Assembly (NCBI RefSeq): GCF_030409835.1
Contig: NZ_JAUFQO010000002.1
Location: forward strand, 62,001 to 126,000
Origin: Lutimonas halocynthiae
GTDB lineage: Bacteria > Bacteroidota > Bacteroidia > Flavobacteriales > Flavobacteriaceae
DNA length: 64,000 nucleotides
Reading direction: 5' to 3'
The position numbers and the translations under genes were made by a program. Each line of letters begins with the position of its first letter. The first letter of the stretch is position 1. Below, piece by piece: positions 37,765-45,912 of the stretch. The notes under the pieces were generated by a model, which saw only the letters and a program-made list of their open reading frames with translations, had not been told where the DNA came from and searched no databases.

Positions 37765-38718
37765 ATGAAGACAACATTACGTTATTTAACTTTTTTCCGG
37801 AACACTGTAATTGTATTGATACTGGTTTTATCAAGTGTAGAGCTGTATTCTCAAGAATTATATGTGGGTCCAAATGCAGAATTTTTCCTTTCAGATGCTA
37901 CGGTGTTTACGACGAGTAATACTGTGGTTCAGGTTGATGACAATGGTCTTTTTTCTATAGAATCTGGCAGCAGTTGGGGTTCAGATCAAGAATTTATTGA
38001 TGGTCAGGTTAAGGCTTATGGAACCGGAAATACTTTATTTCCGACAGGCAACAAGGGTGTGTATGCACCTGTTGAGATGGAACATAGTGCAGATGCGCAA
38101 GCAAAATATGTAAATGAAGCTCCTGCAAATGGAAGTAACGGAACAGATGTTGATGCCGTGGGAACTGTTGAATATTGGGAGTTGTCAGGTAATGCGGTGG
38201 TAACGCTTCCCTGGAATGAAAATAGTGATATCACTAATTTGGTAAATAATAATGGCGGTGCCTTAAGTTCTGTCGCTATCGTTGGATTAAATAGTGGCGT
38301 ATGGGATCTGATAAGTGCTTCCCATACGTATACAGTTACTGGGGATTTGTTGAATGGAGATGTTACCAGTGACCAAAATATTCCTGTGAACTTAGACGGA
38401 TATGGCCAGTTTACATTTGGTATTGATCGCCAGGTGGTTTTATCCGTGGATGATCTTTTTCAAAATACTGGAATTAATTTATTATCAAATCCGGTTAAAT
38501 CCTATGAAAATGAAATTAGGTTCATGGCATCTGATGAAATGTTGGGCGTTAAGGTCTCAATCTATGATATCAATGGGAGAATGGTAAAATCGTATGAGAA
38601 TGTTGACCTATCCCAGGGAGAAGGAAATCTTCCAAAATCTAATTTAAAAAGCGGCTTGTATTTTCTCAAATTTGAACACGAAGGAAAACAAGGTGTTAAA
38701 AAACTATTAATCGAATAA
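37765..38718 (+). CDS. type IX secretion cargo protein
   Basis: A 317-residue surface or secreted protein. A long signal peptide (about 1-30, ending LYSQ) is followed by a beta-rich region without recognisable catalytic motif (GNTLFPTGNKGVYAPVEMEH...). The C-terminal 75 residues are a type A sorting domain: NLLSNPVK, VSIYDINGRMVKS, LPKSNLKSGLYFLKFEHEGKQGVKKLLIE. Such domains direct passage through the T9SS outer-membrane channel and attachment or release. Function of the cargo is unknown. It begins 64 bases after the SemiSWEET gene and is followed by another surface protein gene after 13 bases. Confidence 0.85.
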   Translation: MKTTLRYLTFFRNTVIVLILVLSSVELYSQELYVGPNAEFFLSDATVFTTSNTVVQVDDNGLFSIESGSSWGSDQEFIDGQVKAYGTGNTLFPTGNKGVYAPVEMEHSADAQAKYVNEAPANGSNGTDVDAVGTVEYWELSGNAVVTLPWNENSDITNLVNNNGGALSSVAIVGLNSGVWDLISASHTYTVTGDLLNGDVTSDQNIPVNLDGYGQFTFGIDRQVVLSVDDLFQNTGINLLSNPVKSYENEIRFMASDEMLGVKVSIYDINGRMVKSYENVDLSQGEGNLPKSNLKSGLYFLKFEHEGKQGVKKLLIE

Positions 38719-38731
38719 TACTCAATATATC

Positions 38732-39820
38732 ATGAATAAATTTATTTCAAACTTAATACTCGTATTGTTATTTTCAACTTCGTTAACTGCTCAAGTGGGA
38801 ATAGGAACGACTTCCCCTGATGCTTCATCAGCTTTAGAGGTAGCATCGACAGATAAAGGATTTTTAATGCCGAGAATGACAACAGTTCAAAGAGAAGCTA
38901 TTGCTACTCCGGCAAATGGTTTAATGGTATTTGATACAGATACAAATTCTCAGTGGACCTATATAGGAGGAGCCTGGGGTGAGACTAAAGCAGGTGTAGG
39001 AAAATTTATTGATGGAGCCGCTGCAGACATTGCTTATTATGAAGGTAGGGTTGGAATTGGAAGATCTAGTTTTGTAGATTATCACAAATTATACGTTGAA
39101 AATAAAAGGGATGAAGATGGACAATTCTCAACAGGAGTATTTGAAGGTATTTTTGAAGGAACCGGGAACTCTGCATTTTCCTATGGCGTCGTATCAACAG
39201 TCAATAATACAAATACAGGCACCTCAGCTTATGGAATCGGTAGCCAAGGGATAATTAGAAATTCAAATGCGGGAGCATCATTTACTACAGCGGTTGGAAT
39301 GTACCCTCAAATATATAATGACGGTACGATCAATTATGGATCAGGTATGATATCAGAAGTATATAGTAATGCTGGGACTATGAATACTGCACGTGGTATG
39401 GATGTAGGAGTGGTTAATGCTTCTGGAGCTACTTTAGGCACAACGTCTTTAGCGTCAATGTTTGCTACAAATAACGGATCTGTTACAACCGATGCCTATG
39501 GATTATTTATTGGAGGAACTGGGACTGGAACAGTTGGAGGCAATGCTTATGGCTTATATCTGTCAACTCCATATGCCAATGTTTCAGGAATTTCTTATGG
39601 ATTATATGCTGATAATCCAGGGGTATCTTATATCGAAGGTAATTTAGGAGTCGGAACAAATGATCCACAGCAAAAAGTGCACGTTAGTGGTGTATTGAGG
39701 CTAGAACCGCAGGCAACGCCACCAACCAATGGAGGTGCCGGAGACCTTTATGCAGGGACAGACAATAAATTGTATTTCCATGATGGTACTTCCTGGAAGG
39801 AAATACAGCTGGTGCCATAA
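38732..39820 (+). CDS. exported beta-structured surface protein, tail-fibre-like
   Basis: A 362-residue protein with signal peptide (1-20, SLTAQ) and the opening VGIGTTSPDASSALEVASTDKGFLMPRMT, a module that Bacteroidota share with phage tail fibres. The body is glycine-, serine- and threonine-rich with recurring AYGL/SYGLY turns (about 175, 250, 270 and 290), suggesting a beta-helix or trimeric fibre. A second GVGTNDPQQKVHVSG copy of the opening module occurs near residue 305, and the end has LYAGTDNKLYFHDGTSWKEI. No T9SS sorting domain is present. Probably co-transcribed with the T9SS cargo gene. Confidence 0.75.
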   Translation: MNKFISNLILVLLFSTSLTAQVGIGTTSPDASSALEVASTDKGFLMPRMTTVQREAIATPANGLMVFDTDTNSQWTYIGGAWGETKAGVGKFIDGAAADIAYYEGRVGIGRSSFVDYHKLYVENKRDEDGQFSTGVFEGIFEGTGNSAFSYGVVSTVNNTNTGTSAYGIGSQGIIRNSNAGASFTTAVGMYPQIYNDGTINYGSGMISEVYSNAGTMNTARGMDVGVVNASGATLGTTSLASMFATNNGSVTTDAYGLFIGGTGTGTVGGNAYGLYLSTPYANVSGISYGLYADNPGVSYIEGNLGVGTNDPQQKVHVSGVLRLEPQATPPTNGGAGDLYAGTDNKLYFHDGTSWKEIQLVP

Positions 39821-39885
39821 TTAACAGCGTATTTTAAGTAGTGCATACTGTTCATGATATGGACAGGGTGAATAAAATATAAATC

Positions 39886-39915
39886 AAGCTTGTCTTTAAG
39901 ACAAGCTTTTTTTTA
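39886..39915 (+). terminator. intrinsic terminator of the surface protein pair
   Basis: Arms AAGCTTGTCTT (39886-39896) and AAGACAAGCTT (39898-39908) followed by a T run; 66 bases after the stop codon. Confidence 0.85.
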
Positions 39916-40043
39916 TCAAATAAGTTGGGATATCAATTTTTATGAATACTTCTCTGCCGGCTTCTAACAGAATTTCCCTATTGAATTTAAATGGAATTTA
40001 CCTGACAAATGAATGAATTATGCCGAAGAAATTCATAGTAAGA

Positions 40044-40051
40044 TAATTTTG
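40044..40051 (+). promoter_or_regulatory. -7 promoter element of ald
   Basis: TAATTTTG, an exact TAnnTTTG, about 100 bases before the ald ATG. A second near-match (TACATTTA, 40128-40135) lies closer. The remaining 332-base gap holds only the terminator at 39886. Confidence 0.45.
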
Positions 40052-40152
40052 CACAGGAAAGAGTTAAGATCATATAGTCTTGAAATTATTTATATCAATA
40101 TGTTTTATATTAAAACCCTTTTGACCTACATTTAGAGATAAAAAAATGAATT

Positions 40153-41241
40153 ATGAAAATTGGTCTTCCAAAAGAAATTAAGAATAACGAGAGTAGGGTG
40201 GCGCTGACACCAGCTGGTGCAATGGAATTAATCCGTAATAACCATATTGTATATGTGCAAAAAAACGCTGGATCCAACAGTGGATATGACGATGAAGAAT
40301 ACCAAAATGTAGGTGCGGTAATTTTACCTGATATTTATGAAGTTTACGAAAAAGCAGAGATGATTGTAAAGGTAAAAGAACCAATCGAACTTGAGTATGA
40401 CTTGATCAAAGAAGGTCAGATCGTTTTTACTTATTTTCATTTTGCCTCATCAGAAAAACTAACACATGCCATGATTAATAATAAGTCGGTATGTATAGCA
40501 TATGAAACAGTTGAGGATGTCAATGGTAATTTACCTTTGCTAACTCCGATGTCAGAGGTTGCCGGAAGAATGGCTGTCCAGCAAGGAGCAAAATATTTAG
40601 AAAAACCTGAAAAAGGAAAAGGTGTCTTGTTAGGAGGAGTTCCCGGAGTTCCACCCGGAAGAGTTTTAGTTTTAGGAGGAGGTATTGTTGGTATCCAGGC
40701 AGCAAAAATGGCAGCAGGTTTAGGAGCGATTGTTACCATACTCGATGTAAATATGGATCGCTTGCGTCATATAAACGATGTGATGCCAAACCATGTTATT
40801 ACAGAATTTTCAAATGAATATAATATTAGGAAACATATCAAAACACATGATTTGATTATCGGAGGTGTTTTGTTAAAAGGTGCAAAGGCACCAAAATTAA
40901 TAACTAGGGATATGTTAAAAGATATGCATGCCGGAACAGTAATTGTTGACGTAGCTGTTGATCAGGGAGGCTGCGTAGAAACTACAAGACCGACTACCCA
41001 TGAAGACCCGGTTTTTATTATTGATGATATAGTGCATTACTGCGTTGCGAATATGCCTGGTGCTGTTCCCTATACTTCAACAAAAGCACTGACGAATGTA
41101 ACTTTGCCATTCGTTCTTGAAATTGCTAACAAGGGATGGGAAAGAGCATGTGAAGAGAACAAATGCCTACATAAGGGTCTAAATATTGTCAAGGGTACTG
41201 TGGTATATGATGAAATAATTGAAACATTTGACCTTGTTTAG
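40153..41241 (+). CDS. ald: alanine dehydrogenase
   Basis: A 362-residue NAD-dependent enzyme converting L-alanine to pyruvate and ammonia. The N-terminal catalytic domain starts MKIGLPKEIKNNESRVALTPAG, the classic family opening, with the substrate lysine in EMIVKVKEP and the catalytic histidine in YFHFASS. The Rossmann domain has VLVLGGGIVGIQAAKMAAGLGA followed by TILDVN, and the conserved VDVAVDQGGCVETTRPTTHEDP comes later. Length matches AlaDH rather than transhydrogenase. It precedes the trp leader by 130 bases and is a separate transcription unit. Confidence 0.94.
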   Translation: MKIGLPKEIKNNESRVALTPAGAMELIRNNHIVYVQKNAGSNSGYDDEEYQNVGAVILPDIYEVYEKAEMIVKVKEPIELEYDLIKEGQIVFTYFHFASSEKLTHAMINNKSVCIAYETVEDVNGNLPLLTPMSEVAGRMAVQQGAKYLEKPEKGKGVLLGGVPGVPPGRVLVLGGGIVGIQAAKMAAGLGAIVTILDVNMDRLRHINDVMPNHVITEFSNEYNIRKHIKTHDLIIGGVLLKGAKAPKLITRDMLKDMHAGTVIVDVAVDQGGCVETTRPTTHEDPVFIIDDIVHYCVANMPGAVPYTSTKALTNVTLPFVLEIANKGWERACEENKCLHKGLNIVKGTVVYDEIIETFDLV

Positions 41242-41330
41242 AAATGATGAATTTTTATTAGTCATCGGCAATACTTATTTAGCATAAATGTAGAGATGTG
41301 AATCAATTTTTATAAATAACACATATTTAC

Positions 41331-41360
41331 TTTGATATTTAAAAAAAGTTTATAAATTTG
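41331..41360 (+). promoter_or_regulatory. consensus promoter of the trp operon
   Basis: TTTG (41331-41334), 18 bases, TAAATTTG (41353-41360). Full consensus; the transcript would begin about 6 bases before the leader peptide ATG. Confidence 0.75.
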
Positions 41361-41370
41361 TCAGTTCAAA

Positions 41371-41433
41371 ATGAGAAATAATACAATTCATACATGGTGG
41401 TGGTCTTTACAAAGCGAAAAACTTGTGAAGTAA
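41371..41433 (+). CDS. trpL: trp operon leader peptide
   Basis: A 20-codon frame, MRNNTIHTWWWSLQSEKLVK, with three consecutive Trp codons at 41395-41403 in a codon run that is otherwise extremely improbable. It sits between the trp promoter and the attenuator hairpin, directly upstream of trpE, exactly as leader peptides of classical attenuation do. Its stop codon (41431-41433) abuts RNA segment 2 (41423-41430), so a ribosome finishing translation masks that segment. Too short for routine gene calling. Confidence 0.88.
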   Translation: MRNNTIHTWWWSLQSEKLVK

Positions 41434-41489
41434 TAATCTGTATGTAAAAATATCAATTAGGCTTGTCTTCACGACAAGCCTTTTTTTTT
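41405..41489 (+). promoter_or_regulatory. trp attenuator (segments 1-4)
   Basis: Segment 1 CTTTACAA (41405-41412) pairs with segment 2 TTGTGAAG (41423-41430), eight pairs including one G-U. Segment 2 (from 41422) can instead pair with CTTCA plus CAAG at 41467-41478, skipping three bases. The terminator is GGCTTGTC (41460-41467) with GACAAGCC (41473-41480) and nine T. The 2:3 pairing consumes the loop and right arm of the terminator. Stalling at the Trp codons masks segment 1 and allows antitermination; fast translation to the stop masks segment 2 and allows termination. Confidence 0.85.
41460..41489 (+). terminator. attenuator terminator before trpE
   Basis: A perfect 8-bp stem with loop TTCAC and a run of nine T, ending 12 bases before the trpE ATG. 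An intrinsic terminator in this position only makes sense as an attenuator. Confidence 0.92.
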
Positions 41490-41501
41490 AAACTATTTTT
41501 A

Positions 41502-42899
41502 ATGAAATATCATTTAAGCACACATTATAAGAAAATTCTAGCCGACACCATTACACCGGTTAGTATCTATCTTAAAATCAGGGATAAATTTCCAAACAGT
41601 ATTCTGTTGGAGAGTTCAGATTATCATGGAAATGAAAATAGTTTTTCTTATGTCTGTTGTAACCCAATTGCCAGTATCACTGTAAAGGATAACCAGGTGA
41701 CTGAATCTTTTCCTGATGGAAGTGCTTCAAATTGTCTTTGTGATACCCCAAGTGAGATTCCTAAAATGATCCATGCTTTTAGCCAGAAATTTGAAACTGA
41801 AAACCAAAAATTCAAATTTATTAATAATGGACTTTTTGGTTATATCGGGTATGACGCTGTAAAGTATTTTGAAGATATTGAGATAGAGAAGAAAGATGGA
41901 GATCTTGATATTCCAGATATTTATTACGCTGTTTATCAGAATATTATTGCTATTAATCATTTTAAGAATGAGGCCTATATATTTTGTCATTCAAATGATA
42001 ATTCAAATAATACGGAGGAAATACATCAATTGATAGGAAACAGAAATTTCGCGTCTTATACTTTTCAAAACCTCAATGATGAAGCTTCTAATTTATCCGA
42101 TGATGAATTTAAAGAGCATGTTGAATTAGCTAAAAAGCATTGTTTTCGAGGAGACGTGTTTCAATTGGTGCTCTCAAGGCGCTTTTCTCAAGGATTTAAA
42201 GGAGATGAATTCAACGTATATAGAGCCCTGAGATCAGTCAATCCTTCTCCTTATTTGTTTTATTTTGACTATGGAAATTTCAAAATATTTGGATCTTCAC
42301 CAGAAGCCCAACTGGTGGTAAACGATGGAAAAGCTGAGATACACCCAATAGCCGGGACCTTTAAAAGGACAGGTGATGATGAGAAAGATTTACAGGCAGC
42401 GAAGTCACTCTCTAAGGATGAAAAAGAGAATGCTGAACATGTGATGCTGGTAGATCTTGCCAGAAATGATTTGAGCAGAAATGGTGAAGAGGTCAAGGTT
42501 GAAAAGTATAAGGAAATTCAATTTTTTTCTCATGTGATTCATTTGGTTTCGAAGGTTATAGGTAAAAAATTTAAGGATGCCATCACATTTCAAGTTGTGG
42601 CTGACACATTCCCTGCAGGTACTTTATCAGGAGCTCCAAAGCACAAAGCCATGCAGTTAATAGAGAAGTATGAAAAACAGAACCGGACGTTTTATGGAGG
42701 TGCCATAGGTTTCATGGACTTTGAAGGAAACTTTAACCATGCCATAATTATCAGGTCTTTTTTGAGTAAAAATCATCGTTTGCATTATCAGGCTGGAGCG
42801 GGAATCGTTTCGAAATCATCTGCTGAAGATGAACTGCAAGAAGTTTATCATAAATTAGGCGCCTTAAAAAAAGCAATGGAAGTTGCTGAAAACATATAA
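41502..42899 (+). CDS. trpE: anthranilate synthase component I
   Basis: A 465-residue chorismate-using subunit that makes anthranilate with ammonia from TrpG. The N-terminal LLESSD carries the serine of the Trp feedback-inhibition site. The catalytic domain shows GDVFQLVLSRRFSQ, PSPYLFYFDYGNFKIFGSSPEAQL, HPIAGTFKRTGDD, HVMLVDLARNDLSR, FPAGTLSGAPKHKAMQLI and the C-terminal QAGAGIVSKSSAEDE. I start at ATG 41502; the longer frame from 41463 begins inside the terminator hairpin. First structural gene of trpEGDCFBA. Confidence 0.96.
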   Translation: MKYHLSTHYKKILADTITPVSIYLKIRDKFPNSILLESSDYHGNENSFSYVCCNPIASITVKDNQVTESFPDGSASNCLCDTPSEIPKMIHAFSQKFETENQKFKFINNGLFGYIGYDAVKYFEDIEIEKKDGDLDIPDIYYAVYQNIIAINHFKNEAYIFCHSNDNSNNTEEIHQLIGNRNFASYTFQNLNDEASNLSDDEFKEHVELAKKHCFRGDVFQLVLSRRFSQGFKGDEFNVYRALRSVNPSPYLFYFDYGNFKIFGSSPEAQLVVNDGKAEIHPIAGTFKRTGDDEKDLQAAKSLSKDEKENAEHVMLVDLARNDLSRNGEEVKVEKYKEIQFFSHVIHLVSKVIGKKFKDAITFQVVADTFPAGTLSGAPKHKAMQLIEKYEKQNRTFYGGAIGFMDFEGNFNHAIIIRSFLSKNHRLHYQAGAGIVSKSSAEDELQEVYHKLGALKKAMEVAENI

Positions 42900-42902
42900 G
42901 AA

Positions 42903-43469
42903 ATGAAGCACGTTTTAGTAATAGATAATTATGATTCATTCACCTATAACCTTGTACATTATTTACAAGACTTAGGCTGCGATGTGACCGTCAAGCGTAA
43001 TGATAAATTGACCTTGGAGGAAGCGGGTAAATTTGATAAGATTCTTTTGTCGCCAGGCCCTGGAATTCCGGATGAAGCCGGTTTGCTAAAATCGATCATC
43101 AAGGAATATGGTAGTAGTAAAAGCATACTCGGAATATGTTTAGGTCAACAGGCGATTGCAGAAGTATACGGAGGAAGTATTGAAAATTTAAACAAGGTTT
43201 ATCACGGAGTTTCCACCTCAATTAAACGGATTAATGAAGATGATGTTTTATACAAGGATATACCAACCGAATTGGAAGTAGGCAGGTATCATTCTTGGGT
43301 GGTTTCAAAGGAGTTACCAAAAGTACTTATCAGTACTTCAATAGATGAAAATGGAGAAATTATGTCTCTAAGACATATCGAACATGACGTGCGTGCTGTT
43401 CAATACCACCCTGAGTCTATCTTGACACCAGAGGGAAAAAAAATGTTAAAGAATTGGGTTGAAGCTTAA
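42903..43469 (+). CDS. trpG: anthranilate synthase component II (glutamine amidotransferase)
   Basis: A 188-residue class I glutamine amidotransferase that supplies ammonia to TrpE. The nucleophile is Cys79 in LGICLGQQA; the triad is completed by the His and Glu of QYHPESIL. DNYDSFTYNLV at the N-terminus and SPGPGIPDEAG are characteristic. Some relatives serve folate synthesis (PabA), but the position between trpE and trpD, with only 3 bases after trpE, argues for TrpG; it may serve both. Confidence 0.95.
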   Translation: MKHVLVIDNYDSFTYNLVHYLQDLGCDVTVKRNDKLTLEEAGKFDKILLSPGPGIPDEAGLLKSIIKEYGSSKSILGICLGQQAIAEVYGGSIENLNKVYHGVSTSIKRINEDDVLYKDIPTELEVGRYHSWVVSKELPKVLISTSIDENGEIMSLRHIEHDVRAVQYHPESILTPEGKKMLKNWVEA

Positions 43470-43493
43470 TCGCTTTTAAAAATAATAGTGAAT

Positions 43494-44486
43494 ATGAAAG
43501 AAATACTAAATCGCCTGATCAATCAAGAAACGATTTCCAAAGAGGAAGCGAAAAAAGTGTTGGTTAATATTTCAAAAGGTGTTTATAATACCAGCCAAAT
43601 TGCTTCTTTTTTAACGGTATATATGATGAGAAGTATTTCAGTTGAAGAACTGGATGGGTTCCGTGAAGCCTTACTTGATCTGTGTCTGGCTATTGATCTT
43701 TCAGATTTTAATGCAGTTGATCTTTGCGGTACAGGCGGTGATGGCAAGGATACTTTTAATATTTCAACACTGGCTTCTTTTGTGACAGCAGGAGCGGGAG
43801 TTAAAGTAGCAAAACACGGTAATTACGGGGTATCATCCTCTTGTGGGTCTTCCAATGTTTTAGAACACCTCGGAATTACATTTTCTAATGATGAGTCATT
43901 TTTACAGCGATCAATTGATAAGGCAGGTATCTGTGTTTTACATGCACCGTTGTTTCATCCAGCAATGAAGAATGTCGCTCCGATTAGAAAAGAGTTAGGT
44001 GTCAAGACTTTTTTTAATATGCTTGGCCCTATGGTAAACCCGTCCTTTCCAAAAAATCAGATGGTGGGTGTATTTAATTTGGAATTGGCCCGGATGTATG
44101 GGTATTTATATCAAACTACAGATAAGAATTATGCCATTTTACACGACCTAGCTGGTTATGATGAAATTTCGCTGACAGATAGAACCAAAATGATCACAAA
44201 TCAGGAAGATAAAATGATACTTCCATCTGATTTAGGAATTCAAAGAATTAAGCAAAGCGATATATACGGCGGAAAATCAGTAAAAGAAAGTGCTGACATA
44301 TTCTTAAAAGTTTTACAAGGAGAAGGAACCGAAGCACAGACCAATGTGGTTTGTGCAAACGCAGGGTTGGCTATTTCAGTAGTTAATCAAAAAAGTCATC
44401 AGGAGGGGTTTGAACTCGCAAGAGAATCACTACTTGGGAAAAAGGCATTAAATGCTTTTATAAAATTACGTGAATTCAGTAACTAA
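43494..44486 (+). CDS. trpD: anthranilate phosphoribosyltransferase
   Basis: A 330-residue enzyme transferring phosphoribose from PRPP to anthranilate. PRPP-binding DLCGTGGDGKDTFNIST and KHGNYGVSSSCGSSNVLEHLG are present, as are FNMLGPMVNP and the acidic pair in DEISLTD. GTG 43488 is possible, but ATG 43494 gives the usual start (MKEILNRLINQE). Twenty-four bases after trpG. Confidence 0.96.
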   Translation: MKEILNRLINQETISKEEAKKVLVNISKGVYNTSQIASFLTVYMMRSISVEELDGFREALLDLCLAIDLSDFNAVDLCGTGGDGKDTFNISTLASFVTAGAGVKVAKHGNYGVSSSCGSSNVLEHLGITFSNDESFLQRSIDKAGICVLHAPLFHPAMKNVAPIRKELGVKTFFNMLGPMVNPSFPKNQMVGVFNLELARMYGYLYQTTDKNYAILHDLAGYDEISLTDRTKMITNQEDKMILPSDLGIQRIKQSDIYGGKSVKESADIFLKVLQGEGTEAQTNVVCANAGLAISVVNQKSHQEGFELARESLLGKKALNAFIKLREFSN

Positions 44487-44498
44487 AATTATAGAAAG

Positions 44499-45287
44499 TT
44501 GAATATTTTAGATAGAATAGTTAAGGATAAGAAGCATGAAGTTGCCGCAAAAAAAGAAGGGTTGCCACTATCATTTCTGAAGCAATCACCTTTGTTTGAG
44601 CGAACGTGTTTTTCGATGTCTAAAAGTATACTTGAAGGCAGTGGAATTATAGCAGAATTTAAAAGAAGAAGCCCGTCTAAACAAGTAATCAATCATAAAG
44701 ACAGTGTAATTGAAGTTGTTAAGGCCTATGAAAAAGCCGGAGCTTCTGCCATATCAGTTCTTACCGATACTAAGTATTTTGGCGGATCATTAGATGATCT
44801 TATTCAGGCTAGACAGCACCTTAGTATTCCGTTGCTCAGAAAAGAATTCATTATTGATTCTTACCAAATATATGAGGCCAAGGCGTTTGGGGCAGATGCA
44901 ATTTTATTAATAGCTGCGATACTTGACCCAAAGGAGTTGACATCTTTTTCAGTTTTGGCACATAAACTCGGATTGGAAGTATTGCTTGAAGTTCATAATG
45001 AAGACGAGTTAAAAGCATCGAATCTTGATCATATAGACATGCTGGGAGTGAATAATAGAAATTTGAAAACCTTCGAAGTTAGTCTGGATATAAGTAAACA
45101 GCTAGCACCAATGATAGCAAAAGACAAGGTGAAAATATCCGAAAGCGGAATCAGTAATATTGAAGCTATTCACAGCTTAAAAGAATATGGCTATAAAGGT
45201 TTTCTAATTGGTGAAAATTTTATGAAGACAGAAGAACCCGGAGCTGCTGCAGTACAGTTTATAAATTCTCTAGGAGATGAAGATTAA
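44499..45287 (+). CDS. trpC: indole-3-glycerol-phosphate synthase
   Basis: A 262-residue TIM barrel that closes the ring of carboxyphenylaminodeoxyribulose phosphate. Catalytic motifs are IAEFKRRSPSK, AISVLTDTKYFGGS, LLRKEFIIDSYQIYEA, LLEVHNEDEL, GVNNRNLKTFEV and ISESGI. The start is TTG at 44499, since MNILDRIVKDKK aligns with the normal family start and no ATG is available upstream. TrpC and TrpF are separate genes here, not fused as in E. coli; their frames overlap by 11 bases. Confidence 0.95.
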   Translation: MNILDRIVKDKKHEVAAKKEGLPLSFLKQSPLFERTCFSMSKSILEGSGIIAEFKRRSPSKQVINHKDSVIEVVKAYEKAGASAISVLTDTKYFGGSLDDLIQARQHLSIPLLRKEFIIDSYQIYEAKAFGADAILLIAAILDPKELTSFSVLAHKLGLEVLLEVHNEDELKASNLDHIDMLGVNNRNLKTFEVSLDISKQLAPMIAKDKVKISESGISNIEAIHSLKEYGYKGFLIGENFMKTEEPGAAAVQFINSLGDED

Positions 45288-45912
45288 GGTATGTGGCATG
45301 AAATATGAGGAGAATATAAAATCCGTCGCGGTTCTTGAGCCGGATTATCTTGGTTTTATTTTTTATGATAAATCAAAAAGGAATTTTGAAGGTCAAATTC
45401 CGGAAATAGCAGCTGATATTAAAAAAGCAGGTGTTTTTGTCAATGCATCGGAATCATTCATCAATGCAATGATAAAAGAACATAGTCTTGATATGGTGCA
45501 ATTACATGGAGATGAAACGAACACATACTGTCTTAAACTAAGAGAAGCTAATCGACCAGACCTTGATATTATGAAAGCCTTTTCAATGTCAAAAGAGTTT
45601 GACTTTAAGATATTGGAGGATTACATGACCGCCTGTGATTATTTTTTGTTCGATACAAAGGGTAAAGAAAGAGGAGGTAACGGAACATTATTTGATTGGA
45701 AATTACTTAAGGACTATAAGCTTGATAAACCATTTTTTTTAAGTGGAGGAATAGGCCCGGATGAATTAGATCAAGTTGCTGCGTTTTTGAAAACGCCAAT
45801 GGCGAAATATTGTTATGCCTTAGACGTAAACAGTAAGTTTGAAACTGAGCCAGGGATGAAAAAGGTGTTAGAGTTAAAGAAGTTTATTGAATTAAATGCA
45901 AAAGAAGAGTAA
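45277..45912 (+). CDS. trpF: phosphoribosylanthranilate isomerase
   Basis: A 211-residue TIM barrel catalysing the Amadori rearrangement of phosphoribosylanthranilate. The catalytic cysteine is in KVCGMK at the N-terminus; GFIFYDKSKR, VGVFVN-like AGVFVNAS, DMVQLHGDET, FDTKGKERGGNGTLFDW and FLSGGIGPDE with the late catalytic Asp (ALDVNSKFETEPGMK) are all visible. Start ATG 45277 lies inside the end of trpC. The next gene, trpB, begins directly after its stop. Confidence 0.95.
   Translation: MKIKVCGMKYEENIKSVAVLEPDYLGFIFYDKSKRNFEGQIPEIAADIKKAGVFVNASESFINAMIKEHSLDMVQLHGDETNTYCLKLREANRPDLDIMKAFSMSKEFDFKILEDYMTACDYFLFDTKGKERGGNGTLFDWKLLKDYKLDKPFFLSGGIGPDELDQVAAFLKTPMAKYCYALDVNSKFETEPGMKKVLELKKFIELNAKEE

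Noticed and set aside
39886-41489. Two terminators sharing the core GCTTGTC/GACAAGC (39886-39908 and 41460-41480)
   Set aside because: Considered as a mobile repeat bracketing ald, but similarity is limited to the stem core, flanks differ and terminator stems are often alike by chance.
41463-41501. Upstream extension of trpE
   Set aside because: The TTG start lies within the attenuator hairpin and T run; trpE homology begins at ATG 41502.
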